A stretch of 16,644 nt of DNA from Baffinella frigidus (GCA_026770585.1 MU646440.1:257854-274497); one strand, 5' to 3'. Positions 1-8,192 are shown, counted from the first letter of the stretch. Numbers and translations are program-made. Notes: generated by a model from the letters alone, not told the origin.

Positions 1-118
1 AGTAGGGTGTAGGGTGTAGGGTGTAGGGTGTAGGGTGTAGGGTGTAGGGTGTAGGGTGTAGGGTGTAGAGTATAGGGTGTAGGGTGCAGGGTGTAGGGTG
101 TAGAGCGTAGGGTGCCGG
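1..118 (+). repeat. 7-bp tandem repeat, TAGGGTG type
   Basis: About 16 units of TAGGGTG with rare variants (TAGAGTA, TGCAGGG, TAGAGCG). The unit is close to a telomere-type repeat but differs from TTTAGGG. The array starts at the window edge and may continue beyond it. Confidence 0.95.
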
Positions 119-119
119 G

Positions 120-628
120 GGTGGGGGGGTGACTTGATTGCGGGGGGCGGCAAAAGAATTCGACAACGAAAAGCTCGACCGGAATACTTGATGGAGGGCT
201 AGCTCTGCCTCCGTCGGGGTGCCTGATTGTTTTCACTGCAAAAACTTCCGAGGTGGTTATAGAAATAGGAAACTCGACTTCCCGTCTCCTCATTGTGAGG
301 AGACCAGATCAGCGGCACCATGCGAGGCTAGAAATGTGACTATTCTAAAATAGGGATTCTTTTACAAGTGAAAAACAGAGATGTGTAGTAATTTTCACAC
401 CAATAGGGGTGTTTGGTCACGTGTCTGACATAAACCTATCAAACACGTGACCAAGACTGCCCGTGACTGGTACTAAATTTCACAACTCCACATTTAAAAT
501 GCTCCCTCTTCCAGCCTCGAGTGGCAGGCAGAGCTAGGAGGGCAGGCGCACGGAGGGTGTCAAGCGCTGCTGGGTTTTGGTTGCGACGCATCGCCTCTGC
601 GCATCCTAGCGCTGCCTCGGTTAATCGG
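120..628. other. No gene recognised; one inverted repeat
   Basis: Unique-looking sequence with no credible coding frame. A perfect 12-bp inverted repeat TTGGTCACGTGT/ACACGTGACCAA lies at 413-454. TGTGTAGTAATTTTC at about 382-396 matches the inner arm of the elements at 2941-3081 and 3248-3344. Confidence 0.6.
413..454. repeat. Inverted repeat with CACGTG arms
   Basis: 12-bp perfect arms (TTGGTCACGTGT/ACACGTGACCAA) with an 18-bp loop. Confidence 0.85.
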
Positions 629-736
629 GGCTCCTCATTAAACAGGGGCTCCTCATTAAATATTTCGATCATTAAATATTTAGATCATTAAATAGTTAGA
701 TCAAATCGGTGCTCCTCATTGAATACATTTAGATCA
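629..736. repeat. Short AT-rich tandem repeat (GATCATTAAATATTT)
   Basis: Units GATCATTAAATATTT(A) repeat about four times between two copies of GGGGCTCCTCATTAAA and a third variant (GGTGCTCCTCATTGAA). Confidence 0.8.
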
Positions 737-797
737 GGACTCCGTACAAACGCTCCAGTACGAGGATCATCTGCATGTGTTTAATAAGGAGCCCAGC

Positions 798-955
798 CAC
801 ACAGCGGGCTTCGAAGGGATTTTTGGGCTCTGAGAGCCCGAGTTTCCGTTACCGTATCCGTAGGAACCCCCCCTATGTCCCTACGGATTGCCTACTGTAG
901 GGTCCTAGGTTTTATCGCTTAAGGGTTATTCGAAATCCCTTCAAAGTCCGCTGTG
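798..955. mobile_element. MITE-like element, family 2
   Basis: 23-bp terminal inverted repeats starting CACAGCGG(G/A)CTT(C/T)GAAGG, 158 bp long, no coding capacity. The interior carries GCCTACTGTAGGGTCCTAGG, the core shared with other families in this window. Confidence 0.8.
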
Positions 956-1148
956 AGGAACGAGCGAGGTACCGAGTGGGAGAGAGATGCCAAGTGCGCA
1001 GCGGTGCCTTATGTTCGCTTTCATAGGCTAACGGCCTGAAAATGGGGTAGTTAGGCATACGGTATTGCCTAGGACCTCCTACCCTAGGCCGAGGGATCCT
1101 AGGACCAAACAGTTACCTGAGGCAGAGCTAGGCATCACTCGTGAGCGC

Positions 1149-1168
1149 CCGCGTGACCGGTCACGCGG
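1149..1168. repeat. Perfect 20-bp palindrome
   Basis: CCGCGTGACCGGTCACGCGG, centred on ACCGGT. Could be a dyad binding site or a repeat junction. Confidence 0.85.
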
Positions 1169-1662
1169 ACGCCGAAGCCAGACGGTCGGTCGTGACTGCC
1201 TTGCGTGTGCCGCCCCGGAGCACGAGTGTCGGGGCCACGCCAGGTTCTTGAATTCTCTCTTGCATTCTCGTGTGGGACGGGGTAGAGATGCAACGAGGCA
1301 TGTTCTGCTGCGGATCCAGGAGAACCACAGGCTTGTGCCCCTAACAGCCCCGCCGGCAGGCTTGTGAACGGCGCCGAAGCCAGACGGTCGGTCGTGACTT
1401 CCTTGCGTGTTCCATGTTCTCCGCCGACTATTCACAAGTTGACAAGCTGAGTACACTGCCACGCCAGGTTCTTGAAAGGGGTCGCCAAAAGTCAATTCCT
1501 CCTCAAGGCAAGGTTTTCAAAAGTTGACACCCGTATCCTCACACGGGTCAAAAAAATCAACCCCCTCCTCCAATCTGGCGTGGGGTGGTGCTGGTCCGTC
1601 AAACTCGACTTTCTAAACCCAATTAATAAATACATTGTGTGAGGTGATAGACTCAGGGTTGG

Positions 1663-1814
1663 TCACCTACCCAGAGTCATATATCACCGAGTATACGACG
1701 AAGGGGTGATATCTGAGGGTGGTGAGAGGTGGGCTCTGGGAGGCGACACGCGAGAGCAGAAAGATGCTCTAGAGAGTCACCTACCCAGAGTCATATATCA
1801 CCGAGTATACAACA
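1663..1814 (+). repeat. Direct repeat pair, ~38 bp each
   Basis: GTCACCTACCCAGAGTCATA + TATCACCGAGTATAC recurs at about 1663-1700 and 1777-1814. GGGGTGATATCTGAGGGT between them is partly complementary to both. Confidence 0.8.
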
Positions 1815-1894
1815 GTATACGAAGATAAAATCAGGAGCCCAGATTCACGGAGGCAGAGCTGGGCATCGTGCATGAGTCGGGGAGTGTGACGGAC

Positions 1895-1967
1895 CGTGGC
1901 GAAACAGAGGGTGAGGATGTAGATCGAGAAGCACCCGACCGCCTTCCCCGCGAACCCCCCCGGAAAC
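1895..1967 (-). CDS. Tentative ENT transporter TM3 exon
   Basis: A GC-rich islet follows an acceptor GTGCGTGCAG on the minus strand. Read in the phase left by the preceding candidate exon (CG|G), it encodes FPGGFAGKAVGCFSIYILTL followed by CFAT, a basic turn and a hydrophobic segment consistent with ENT TM3. The donor ACG|GTCCGT is poor. Beyond it the sequence becomes a local repeat (GCCCAGCTCTGCCTC) that recurs near 190, 525 and 1120. The phase match and hydrophobicity are suggestive only; this may be an unrelated exon or a relic. Confidence 0.28.
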
Positions 1968-1999
1968 CTGCACGCACCCACACGCGATATTTTAATAAA

Positions 2000-2135
2000 T
2001 ATCGTATTTTTATTTAATATAACACGTGATATTTGATATCCACACGTGATATTTAATAAAACATCCACACGTGACATTTAATGAAACATCCGCACGTGAC
2101 ATTTAATGAAACATCCGCACGTGACATTTAATAGA
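2000..2135 (+). repeat. 25-bp tandem repeat containing CACGTG
   Basis: Three to four adjacent units of CACGTGACATTTAATGAAAC + ATCCG, with a diverging left end (CACGCGATATTTT, CACGTGATATTTG). Each unit has a CACGTG E-box/G-box palindrome and a TTTAAT motif. Confidence 0.9.
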
Positions 2136-2183
2136 TATTATTTATGCACAAATCCACCGGAGGTCTGCACGGTGGGGGTTTGT

Positions 2184-2412
2184 TTTAGGATTCGGAGTTT
2201 TGGGTTTAGGGTTTGATGAATTCAGGGTTTAGGGTTTAGGGTTCAGGGTTACGGTGTAGGGTTTGGGGTTTAAGGTCTATTGTTTAGGGTCTAGGGTTTA
2301 GGGTCTAGGGTCTAGGGTTGAGGGTTTGGTGTTCAGGGTTTAGGGTTTAGGGTTTAGGGTTGACGGTTGACGGTTGACGGTTGACGGTTTACGATTTACG
2401 GTTTACGGTTTA
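2184..2412 (+). repeat. Interstitial telomere-like array, TTTAGGG orientation
   Basis: Degenerate TTTAGGG/TCTAGGG/TTCAGGG units grade into TTGACGG and TTTACGG variants at the right end. The array is internal and degenerate, not an active chromosome end. Confidence 0.9.
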
Positions 2413-2498
2413 GGTGGCGCTGCAAGGAGTTTTCCCTTCCTGAGGGGTAGGGGCCCGTCGCACGATGGCGTCAAGTACTTTCATCGCGATCCATACTG

Positions 2499-2639
2499 GA
2501 ATTAATCTCGGAACTGTCCTTCTAAACGATTATTGGTACAAATCCAGATATTTTAAAGCCCTAAAAGTACGAATATTTTAACATCCTAAAAGTTCTTGGT
2601 ACAAATCTTCGTTGAGAAGGACATTCCTGAGATTAATTC
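2499..2639. mobile_element. Hairpin/MITE-like element
   Basis: About 30-bp inverted arms beginning GAATTAATCTC(A)GGAA, continuing GTCCTTCT(A/C)AACGA, 141 bp overall. The interior is AT-rich, with TTGGTACAAAT occurring twice in direct orientation. No coding capacity. Confidence 0.7.
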
Positions 2640-2940
2640 TATTTGGTGCTGGGACTAAATTGGGTTGGCTGGCGGCACAGAGGGCAGATAGAATGCTTTT
2701 GCCCGAGTGTCAGGAAAACAATGTCTCTCTCCCTCTACTGCAAAGCCACAGAGGAAGTCTCAAAATTCTTGGACACGACACTAAAATTACTTGTAGGTTA
2801 CCTTTTGACGAATTTTGGTCACGTCCTTGGGGGTGAAAATTGCCTTTTGAGGAGAAAATGGCTCAAAAGTATGCGACACCAGAGTGTCGCGAACTTTTTG
2901 AAACTTCCCCTGGGGCTTTCCAGTAGCTGTGCAGTCACGG

Positions 2941-3081
2941 TTATCCGGGGAACCCTATTTTTCTTTCATTTGATGGCAACGAAAATTACTACACACCTGC
3001 TTTAATATTACTAATAAAAACGATTTGTGTAGTAATTTTCGTTGCCATCAAATGAAAGAAAAAATAGGTTTCCCTGGATAA
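2941..3081. mobile_element. Hairpin/MITE-like element with GCAACGAAAATTACTACACA inner arms
   Basis: Long inverted arms of about 55 bp. The inner 20 bp (GCAACGAAAATTACTACACA) is shared with the 3248-3344 element; the outer part (TTATCC ... TTTCATTTGATG) is not. It abuts the probable ENT TM2 exon. Confidence 0.85.
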
Positions 3082-3099
3082 ATGAGGTGGGGCGCAAAC

Positions 3100-3155
3100 C
3101 GGAGCTGGACGGCGAGGAACGCCAGGTTGGAGGTGAAGTTGGCGATCGCGAACGC
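3100..3155 (-). CDS. Probable ENT transporter TM2 exon
   Basis: After an acceptor ending GTGCGCAG the minus strand encodes AFAIANFTSNLAFLAVQLR, a hydrophobic helix ending in a basic turn, as in the TM2-TM3 loop of ENT proteins. It joins in phase 0 to the upstream TM1 exon (TRDPAD|AFAIAN). The donor CG|GTTTGC is my best guess. The frame stays open another ~20 residues (RFAPHLIYPGK) into the inverted-repeat element at 2941-3081, so the true end may differ. The GC-rich sequence stands out from AT-rich surroundings. The linking intron would be 4177-3156 (about 1 kb) and packed with inverted repeats. Confidence 0.45.
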
Positions 3156-3247
3156 CTGCGCACCCCCAAAAGTTGACGGATTTGTACCGCACACCCAGCA
3201 TGTCAACTTGAGAATAGTCGGTCAACCCGAGCGGGGGGATCTCATCC

Positions 3248-3344
3248 TGAATACGATCTGGCAACGAAAATTACCACACAATTGATTTTACTATTACTTG
3301 TATAGACCAATTGTGTAGTAATTTTCGTTGCTAGATCGTATTCA
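3248..3344. mobile_element. Hairpin/MITE-like element, same inner arm
   Basis: Arms TGAATACGATCT(G/A) followed by GCAACGAAAATTAC(C/T)ACAC and AATTG. The inner part matches the element at 2941-3081; the outer 12 bp differ. Confidence 0.85.
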
Positions 3345-3684
3345 ACTTGAAACTCTGCGGGATTAAATCCGCGTTGTGCCTTGCGTCGGGGGTTGCATTT
3401 CTCGCATGCAACTCTCAAGGCGGCGCTGCAGTTTGGCATGTTCCGAAGCATGGATAGATGTGGAGGGGGGTGAGCCCTACGCGGGAGAGCTACATGTCAT
3501 TTTACGCCCTGCGTCTGTCTATTAGTTCCCCTTGAAATCGGCAAAAGTTGCTGGAAATGCCCACAAATAATTGACTTTGAGCATGCCGGTAACCGCAAGA
3601 TATGCTTTCCGGTTGCCTAGATAAGACACCTACCCCTCCCCCGTAGCCAGGACGACGGGGGTTGCCTGTCGGTTTCTGTGCGCA

Positions 3685-3893
3685 GGCCACCAGCAACCTG
3701 TAGCAGCTTATAACCGGCTCGGGTACTGTAGTAATTTTCAGCTAAACCGAAGAAATCTCTTCGGTATCTCCCGTCAGCAAATCGAGGTCCCTATCGCTTC
3801 CTACTGTAGGGTCATAGGAAAGATTGTCTTTCCAATAAGATACCCGAATCCTTGCGAGTACCCGGTATAAGCTGCTACGGGTTGCCGGTGGCC
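3685..3893. mobile_element. MITE-like element, family 3
   Basis: Arms GGCCACC(A/G)GCAACC followed by GTAGCAGCTTATA(A)CCGG, about 33 bp with small mismatches. The interior carries TCCTACTGTAGGGTCATAGG, a variant of the shared core, and an internal hairpin ACCGAAGA/TCTTCGGT. Confidence 0.8.
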
Positions 3894-3987
3894 GGGTGGC
3901 GGGTCGTCGCCACCCGCATCAGTGCCCACCCCGGCGTTTCTGTCCGACAGGCATAGAACGTGTGGGCTGCCGTACTGAGTTCAACGA

Positions 3988-4132
3988 AGCTCCAATCCAC
4001 CAGCCCTCCCAAGTGGCTCAAATATTGCCCTGGAAGGTCTTCGAATTTACCTTGATCCGACCCCGATGTCAAGGTAAATCGAAAATGTTCCAAAGCACTA
4101 TTTGAGCCACCTCCAAGGGCCAGTGGATAGCT
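3988..4132. mobile_element. Hairpin/MITE-like element inside putative ENT intron
   Basis: Inverted arms of about 65 bp with small gaps: AGCT.CCA.. TGGCTCAAATA..GC ... CGA.TTTACCTTGA on both sides. Lies between the ENT TM1 and TM2 exons. Confidence 0.7.
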
Positions 4133-4177
4133 CCAATAGGGTGGAGGGTTGAGGGTGGAGGGTGGAGAGGTTGTTAC

Positions 4178-4561
4178 GTCCGCAGGGTCGCGCGTGGGGA
4201 AAAGCGCCGCGAAGAAGTCGAGAGCTGTGATGAGAGCGTTCCACGGCAGCAGCAGACCGCACCCCAGCAGAACGAACAGTGCCACAACCAAGGAGCTTCG
4301 CTCGCTCTGCGGCCACGCATGTTCAGAACATCCCAGCCTGCCACGTGGATAAGACCGCATCCCTCCCTTCTCGCGCCAGCAACGCGGCAAATGGTCCTCC
4401 ATGGAGCCAACCCTCCCCCATGTTTGGCACGCACTGTCTGCGCCGCCATCGCGGGAAGATGGAAATGCCTGGTGGCTCTCTTGGTCGCACGAGGACCGCT
4501 CCTCCCCGTCGTGCGCCATCCCGCCTCTTCCGCCGCGCCGCTTCAGGGGCTCAGATGACAT
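4178..4561 (-). CDS. Equilibrative nucleoside transporter (ENT/SLC29) N-terminal exons, partial
   Basis: The exon 4306-4178 encodes 43 residues including LLGCGLLLPWNALITALDFF, which matches the first membrane segment of the ENT family (typical core G-x-G-x-LLPWN-x-x-ITA-x-x-YF). The flanking splice signals fit: acceptor GGCCGCAG with a CTGAAC branch-like motif upstream, and donor GAC|GTAACA in phase 0. An upstream exon 4561-4412 (start MSSEPLKRRGG, donor AGG|GTTGGC, phase 0) would supply a 50-residue hydrophilic N-terminus. However, the frame is also open straight through the putative 105-bp intron, so the start region is uncertain. ENTs are eleven-TM transporters of nucleosides or nucleobases; only the beginning is visible here. 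Further exons would lie at lower coordinates, among many hairpin elements. Confidence 0.68.
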
Positions 4562-4635
4562 TCATGAGAGTCACGACAGCGCTCAGCACTCTCAATGCCG
4601 CACAGAACGCCGCCCAAGCAGCCCTTCTCCCCTTC

Positions 4636-4804
4636 CCGCCAACGAGTTGCTTTACTATTTTTCGATCAGATTAGACCAGTTTCGCTCCATAAGCTCCAAA
4701 ATAAGGACCTAAAGGACGCAACAAGGACCCAAAGGGCATGTCGATAGAATCTGTTGGGAGAAATCAAAACCTACAGGACCAAAAGTAAAGCAACTCGTTG
4801 GCGG
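4636..4804. mobile_element. Hairpin/MITE-like element
   Basis: Perfect 20-bp terminal inverted repeats CCGCCAACGAGTTGCTTTAC, 169 bp long. The interior holds GTTGGGAGAAATCAAAACCTA, a fragment of the dispersed ~85-bp repeat. It lies just upstream of the putative ENT start. Confidence 0.8.
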
Positions 4805-5014
4805 ACCTAAAGGAAGGGGGAAGACCTCTGTGCAGAACCAGATCTGCAGAGAGGTACTTTCCTGTCCCAAAAGTAATCAGTAACCCGTCCCGCTCTCCTC
4901 GCCATCGTCTCCCTGACTCACACCCTTTCACGGGAAAGGCGTTTGACCATCTGGCCAAGTCTCACAAGATTTGTCAAGTCTCCCAAGATTTGTGATCCGA
5001 AAGCCAAAATGCTT
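4805..5014. other. No gene recognised
   Basis: Unassigned sequence between two repeat elements. CTCACAAGATTTGTCAAGTC and TCCCAAGATTTGTGATCC form a short direct repeat at about 4960-4995. No credible coding frame. Confidence 0.5.
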
Positions 5015-5219
5015 TTTCCAAGCAAAAATGTTTTCTGCAGATCCTTTCTACGGAAGGGCGAGTCGTTGGGCCATGTTGAGAAAACTTAAAACCTAAAGGG
5101 CCAAACGGACCTGAGGGTCGTCCTTCAGATCCTTCAGATCATTTAGGTTTTAATTTCTCCCAACATATGCCAACGACACGCCCTTCCGTAGAAAGGACTG
5201 CAGAGAAAGCATTTTTGCA
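5015..5219. repeat. Inverted pair of the dispersed ~85-bp repeat
   Basis: 5015-5101 (plus) and 5141-5219 (minus) are inverted copies of one unit containing CTTTCTACGGAAGGGCG, GTTGG(C)ATATGTTGGGAG and AAAACCTAAAGG. Further plus-strand copies lie at 7276-7363 and 7931-8022. Confidence 0.85.
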
Positions 5220-5345
5220 GTCGGATCGCGCCTTGGCGTCCTTGAAGAGGACCTTTGATGAGAGCAGACATGTCGAAGTTCCAGTCTTGTATCCCAAGCA
5301 CCATGTCGGGGTTCCAGTCTTGTGTCCCAACAGGTGCAGAGAGCG

Positions 5346-6265
5346 TTAAAACCTAAACACTGCATCCTAAACCCATAACCCGCAACCAAAAACCCTCAAC
5401 CCTAAACACCAAATACTGAACACTAAACACGAAACCCAATTCCTTAAACCCTTAACACGCAACCCTAAATCCTAAACCCTGAACCCTAAACCCTAAACCG
5501 TGAACCCTTACCCCTAGACCGTGAACCCTGAACCCTAAACCCTAAATCCTGAATCCTGAATCCTAAACCCCAAACCCGAAACACTACACCCTAGACCCAA
5601 AACTCTAAATCCAAAACCCTGAACCTTTGACCCTAAACCTTTGACCCTAAACCCAAAACCCAAAACCCTACACCCTAAACCCCAAATCCTAAACCCTAAA
5701 CCCCAAACCCTGAACCTTACACCCTGAACCCCAAGACCCTAAACTTCAAAACCTGAACCCTCAACCTTAAACCCTCAAACCTCAACCCTAAACCCTCAAC
5801 CGGAAACTATAAACCCTAAACCCTAAACCCTAGACCCTAAACCCTAGACCCTAAACCCTAAAACCCTAAACCCTAAACCCTAAACCCTAAACCCTAAACC
5901 CTAAACCCTGAACCCTAAACCCGAAACCCCAAGCCACAAGCCCTCAACCCTGAAACCTACACCAAAACCACTAAACCCCAAACCCATTGGTCCGACCCAA
6001 ACTCCTAAACCCTGGACCCTCAACCCTAAACCCTAAACTCGAAACCCTAAACCCGAACCCCTAAACTCTGAACCCTAACCCCCAGCCGTAAACCTCAAAG
6101 CCCAAAGCCCAAGCCCTAAAACTTAAACCTTGAACCCTTAGCCGTAAACCCCAAACACCAAACCCCAAACCCGAAATCCGAACCCCGAAAACCGAAATCT
6201 GAAACCCGAAACCGTGAAACCCTAAACCGGAAACATTAAACCCTAAACCCCAAATCCTGAACCCT
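5346..6265 (-). repeat. Interstitial telomere-like array, CCCTAAA orientation (long)
   Basis: About 920 bp of CCCTAAA units with heavy drift (CCCTGAA, CCCCAAA, CCGTAAA). The most regular run is near 5810-5910. It is followed by the CCTTTAGG motif and a dispersed repeat (6290-6420). Confidence 0.95.
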
Positions 6266-6289
6266 TTAGGTCCTTTAGGTTCTTTGAGC

Positions 6290-6423
6290 TTTCAACATAG
6301 GCAGACACCGGAACTTGTTTTGCAAAAAAGTCATGCTTCCTTTCGGATCACGTTCAGCCCCCCCGGTGCAGAGGATCGCGGCAGAAACCGGCTAAAGGGC
6401 ATCCTCATCAGGCATGTGCCAAA
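6290..6423. repeat. Dispersed repeat: CTTCCTTTCGGATCA ... CCCCGGTGCAGAGGATCGC
   Basis: Separates the two CCCTAAA arrays. The same segment (GCTTCCTTTCGGATC, CCCCCGGTGCAGAGGATCGC, GAAACCGGCTAAAGG) recurs at about 7690-7772 and partly at 7230-7260 and 7366-7395. Confidence 0.85.
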
Positions 6424-7076
6424 CTCTGGACCCTAATCCAAAAAAAAACCTACCCCTAAAACCCTAACCCCTGAACCCTACAAATTACATTTTCAATCCG
6501 AAACCATAAACCACAAAACTGAAACCCTAAACCGTAAACCATGAACCATAAACCATGAACCATAAACCATAAACCTTACACCATAAACCTTACACCATAA
6601 ACCACAAACCATAAAACCATAATCCTAAGCCGCAACTCTTGCAACCATAAACACCCAACCCCAAACTCTAAACCCTAAACCCTAAACCCTAAACCATGAA
6701 CCTCAAACCCCAAACCCTAAACCCTAAACCCTAAACCCTACACCCTAAACCCTAAACCCTCGACCCTCAACCCTCAACCCTACACTTTAACCGCTCAACC
6801 CTCAACTCTGAACCCTAAACTAGACCCTAAACCCTGACCCCCAAAATTTAACCCCCAACCCCGCACCCTTAAGCTTTAAACCCTAAACCTCAAACCCAAA
6901 CACCTCAAAAAAACCTCAACTCTCAATCCTTAACCCTAAACCCTAAACCCTAAACCCCAAACCCTAGAACCTCAACCCTCAACCCTCATCCCTTAGCCTC
7001 AAACCCTCAACACTCACCCCTCACCCCAAAACCCCCAACCCTAAGCCCTAATCCCTAAACCCCAAACCCTGAATCA
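6424..7076 (-). repeat. Interstitial telomere-like array, CCCTAAA orientation (second)
   Basis: About 650 bp of drifted CCCTAAA repeats with a CCATAAA-rich subregion at about 6500-6620. It is separated from the previous array by a ~160-bp non-telomeric segment that recurs at about 7690-7770. Confidence 0.95.
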
Positions 7077-7129
7077 TCCTGGGGTCCTACAGCAGGACTG
7101 TTCCAGGAGCATAAGTGGCCAGTCGCCAT

Positions 7130-7200
7130 AAGTGGCCAAGGTCCTAAAGGACCTAAAAGGACCTAAAGGACCTTTAGGTCCTTTAGGTTCTTTAACTTCC
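7130..7200. repeat. CCTAAAGGA hairpin cluster
   Basis: Repeated AAGGACCTAAA units face TTTAGGTCCTT units, forming a dyad around 7165. The motif recurs next to most copies of the ~85-bp repeat and at the end of the CCCTAAA array (6262-6285). Confidence 0.7.
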
Positions 7201-7275
7201 ACCATAGGTGGAAACCGCAACTTGTTTAGTAGAAAGGCCGTGCTTCCTTTCGGATCCCATCAAGGAGGTCCGAAG

Positions 7276-7363
7276 GCAAAAATGCTTTCTATGCAGATCC
7301 TTTCTACGGAAGGGCGTGGCGTTGGCATATGTTGGGAGAAATTAAAACCTAAAGGATCTAAAG
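7276..7363 (+). repeat. Dispersed ~85-bp repeat, copy 3
   Basis: GCAAAAATGCTTTC, CTTTCTACGGAAGGGCG, GTTGGCATATGTTGGGAG, AAAACCTAAAGG in order, as at 5015-5219 and 7931-8022. Confidence 0.85.
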
Positions 7364-7517
7364 GCCATGCTTCCTTTCGGATCACATCAAGGAGGCCAGG
7401 ATTAGCCAACAAGGAGTCTGAACAACCAAGTGGGTAAAAGTACCTGTTCCAATCCATGGTAGCATATTAGGGAGTGTCTTCTCCTCTGCTCTAAGGTTTA
7501 GAGCCCTTCAGGTCTTT

Positions 7518-7554
7518 CATGGAATTCAGAGGACAGGTGATGCGGGGATTCGTT
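7518..7554 (+). repeat. 37-bp direct repeat, copy 1
   Basis: CATGGAATTCAGAGGACAGG followed by TGATGCGGGGATTCGTT; identical to 7894-7930. It ends exactly at the left end of the MITE-like element at 7554. Confidence 0.9.
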
Positions 7555-7675
7555 ACAGGGGTACCTCGTTCATAAGAAACCGCCCCCCCCCCTAGGACCA
7601 CCGAACGGCCCTAGGCATAGGCCTACTGTAGGGTCCTAGGGGGGGGCGGTTTCTTATGAGCGAGGTACCCCTGTA
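7554..7675. mobile_element. MITE-like element, family 1 copy A
   Basis: 122 bp. Terminal inverted repeats TACAGGGGTACCTCG(C/T)TCAT continue as AAGAAACCGCCCCCCC, bounded by TA on both sides, as expected for a TA target-site duplication (Tc1/mariner style). Interior core: CTAGGCATAGGCCTACTGTA + GGGTCCTAGG. Confidence 0.88.
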
Positions 7676-7893
7676 GACGGCCACTGGAACTGGTTATGCA
7701 GACAGGCCATGACTCCTTTCGGATCTCATCAAGCCCCCCGGTGCAGAGGATCGCTGAAGAAACCGGCTAAAGGTCAGTCCTCAATTGGGGCGTTTGAGTT
7801 ATCCCAAAGAGGAGCGCGCTCTGACGCTGAGAATTTTCGCCCCGCCTGAAGTCGCGCCACGCCTTTTTGGGCATGTTCTACTTCTACACTGAC

Positions 7894-7930
7894 CATGGAA
7901 TTCAGAGGACAGGTGATGCGGGGATTCGTT
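7894..7930 (+). repeat. 37-bp direct repeat, copy 2
   Basis: Identical to 7518-7554 but followed by the dispersed ~85-bp repeat (GAAAGCAAACATGC) rather than a MITE. Confidence 0.9.
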
Positions 7931-8022
7931 GAAAGCAAACATGCTTTCTTTGCAGTCCTTTCTACGGAAGGGCGTGTTGTTGGCATATGTTGGGAGAAAA
8001 TAAAACCTGAAGGACCTAAAGC
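7931..8022 (+). repeat. Dispersed ~85-bp repeat, copy 4
   Basis: Same ordered motifs as 7276-7363, with small differences (GGGCGTGTTGTTGG, GAAAATAAAACCTGAAGG). Confidence 0.85.
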
Positions 8023-8081
8023 GTGCCAGACGAGTACAAGCGAAGGCCCCCAGTCAGTTTTTATGCACCAGAAAAGGCTAC

Positions 8082-8192
8082 CAATCAGTTGTTTAAAGCA
8101 AAAAACTGGCAGTGTGGGCCAGTTTGATTATGCGCGAACAGAAAATCAGACCCACACGCCAGCCAGTTTCAGCTTTCAAAAATAACTGATTG
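8082..8192. mobile_element. Hairpin/MITE-like element, imperfect arms
   Basis: Arms CAATCAGTT...AAAGC...AAACTGGC...GTGTGGG in inverted orientation around a GGCCAGTTTGATTATGCGCG centre. About 38-bp arms with gaps; an old copy. Confidence 0.65.

Larger units (their letters stand above)
956..1894. other. No gene recognised; palindrome and short duplications
   Basis: Contains a perfect 20-bp palindrome (1149-1168), a duplicated segment GAAGCCAGACGGTCGGTCGT at about 1174 and 1377, CCACGCCAGGTTCTTGAA at about 1237 and 1459, and a ~38-bp direct repeat at 1663-1700 and 1777-1814. The long open frames show no recognisable domain. Confidence 0.55.

Noticed and set aside
1079-1495. Open frames around 1065-1495
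   Set aside because: They lie in a region of short duplications and a palindrome; translations show no recognisable family.
2000-2135. CRISPR array
   Set aside because: Repeats are contiguous with no unique spacers, and the genome is eukaryotic.
3502-3696. Additional ENT exon
   Set aside because: The frame (TGNPRRPGYGGG...) has no membrane segment or family motif and runs into an inverted repeat.
5346-7076. True chromosome end
   Set aside because: The CCCTAAA arrays are internal, degenerate and flanked by other sequence on both sides.
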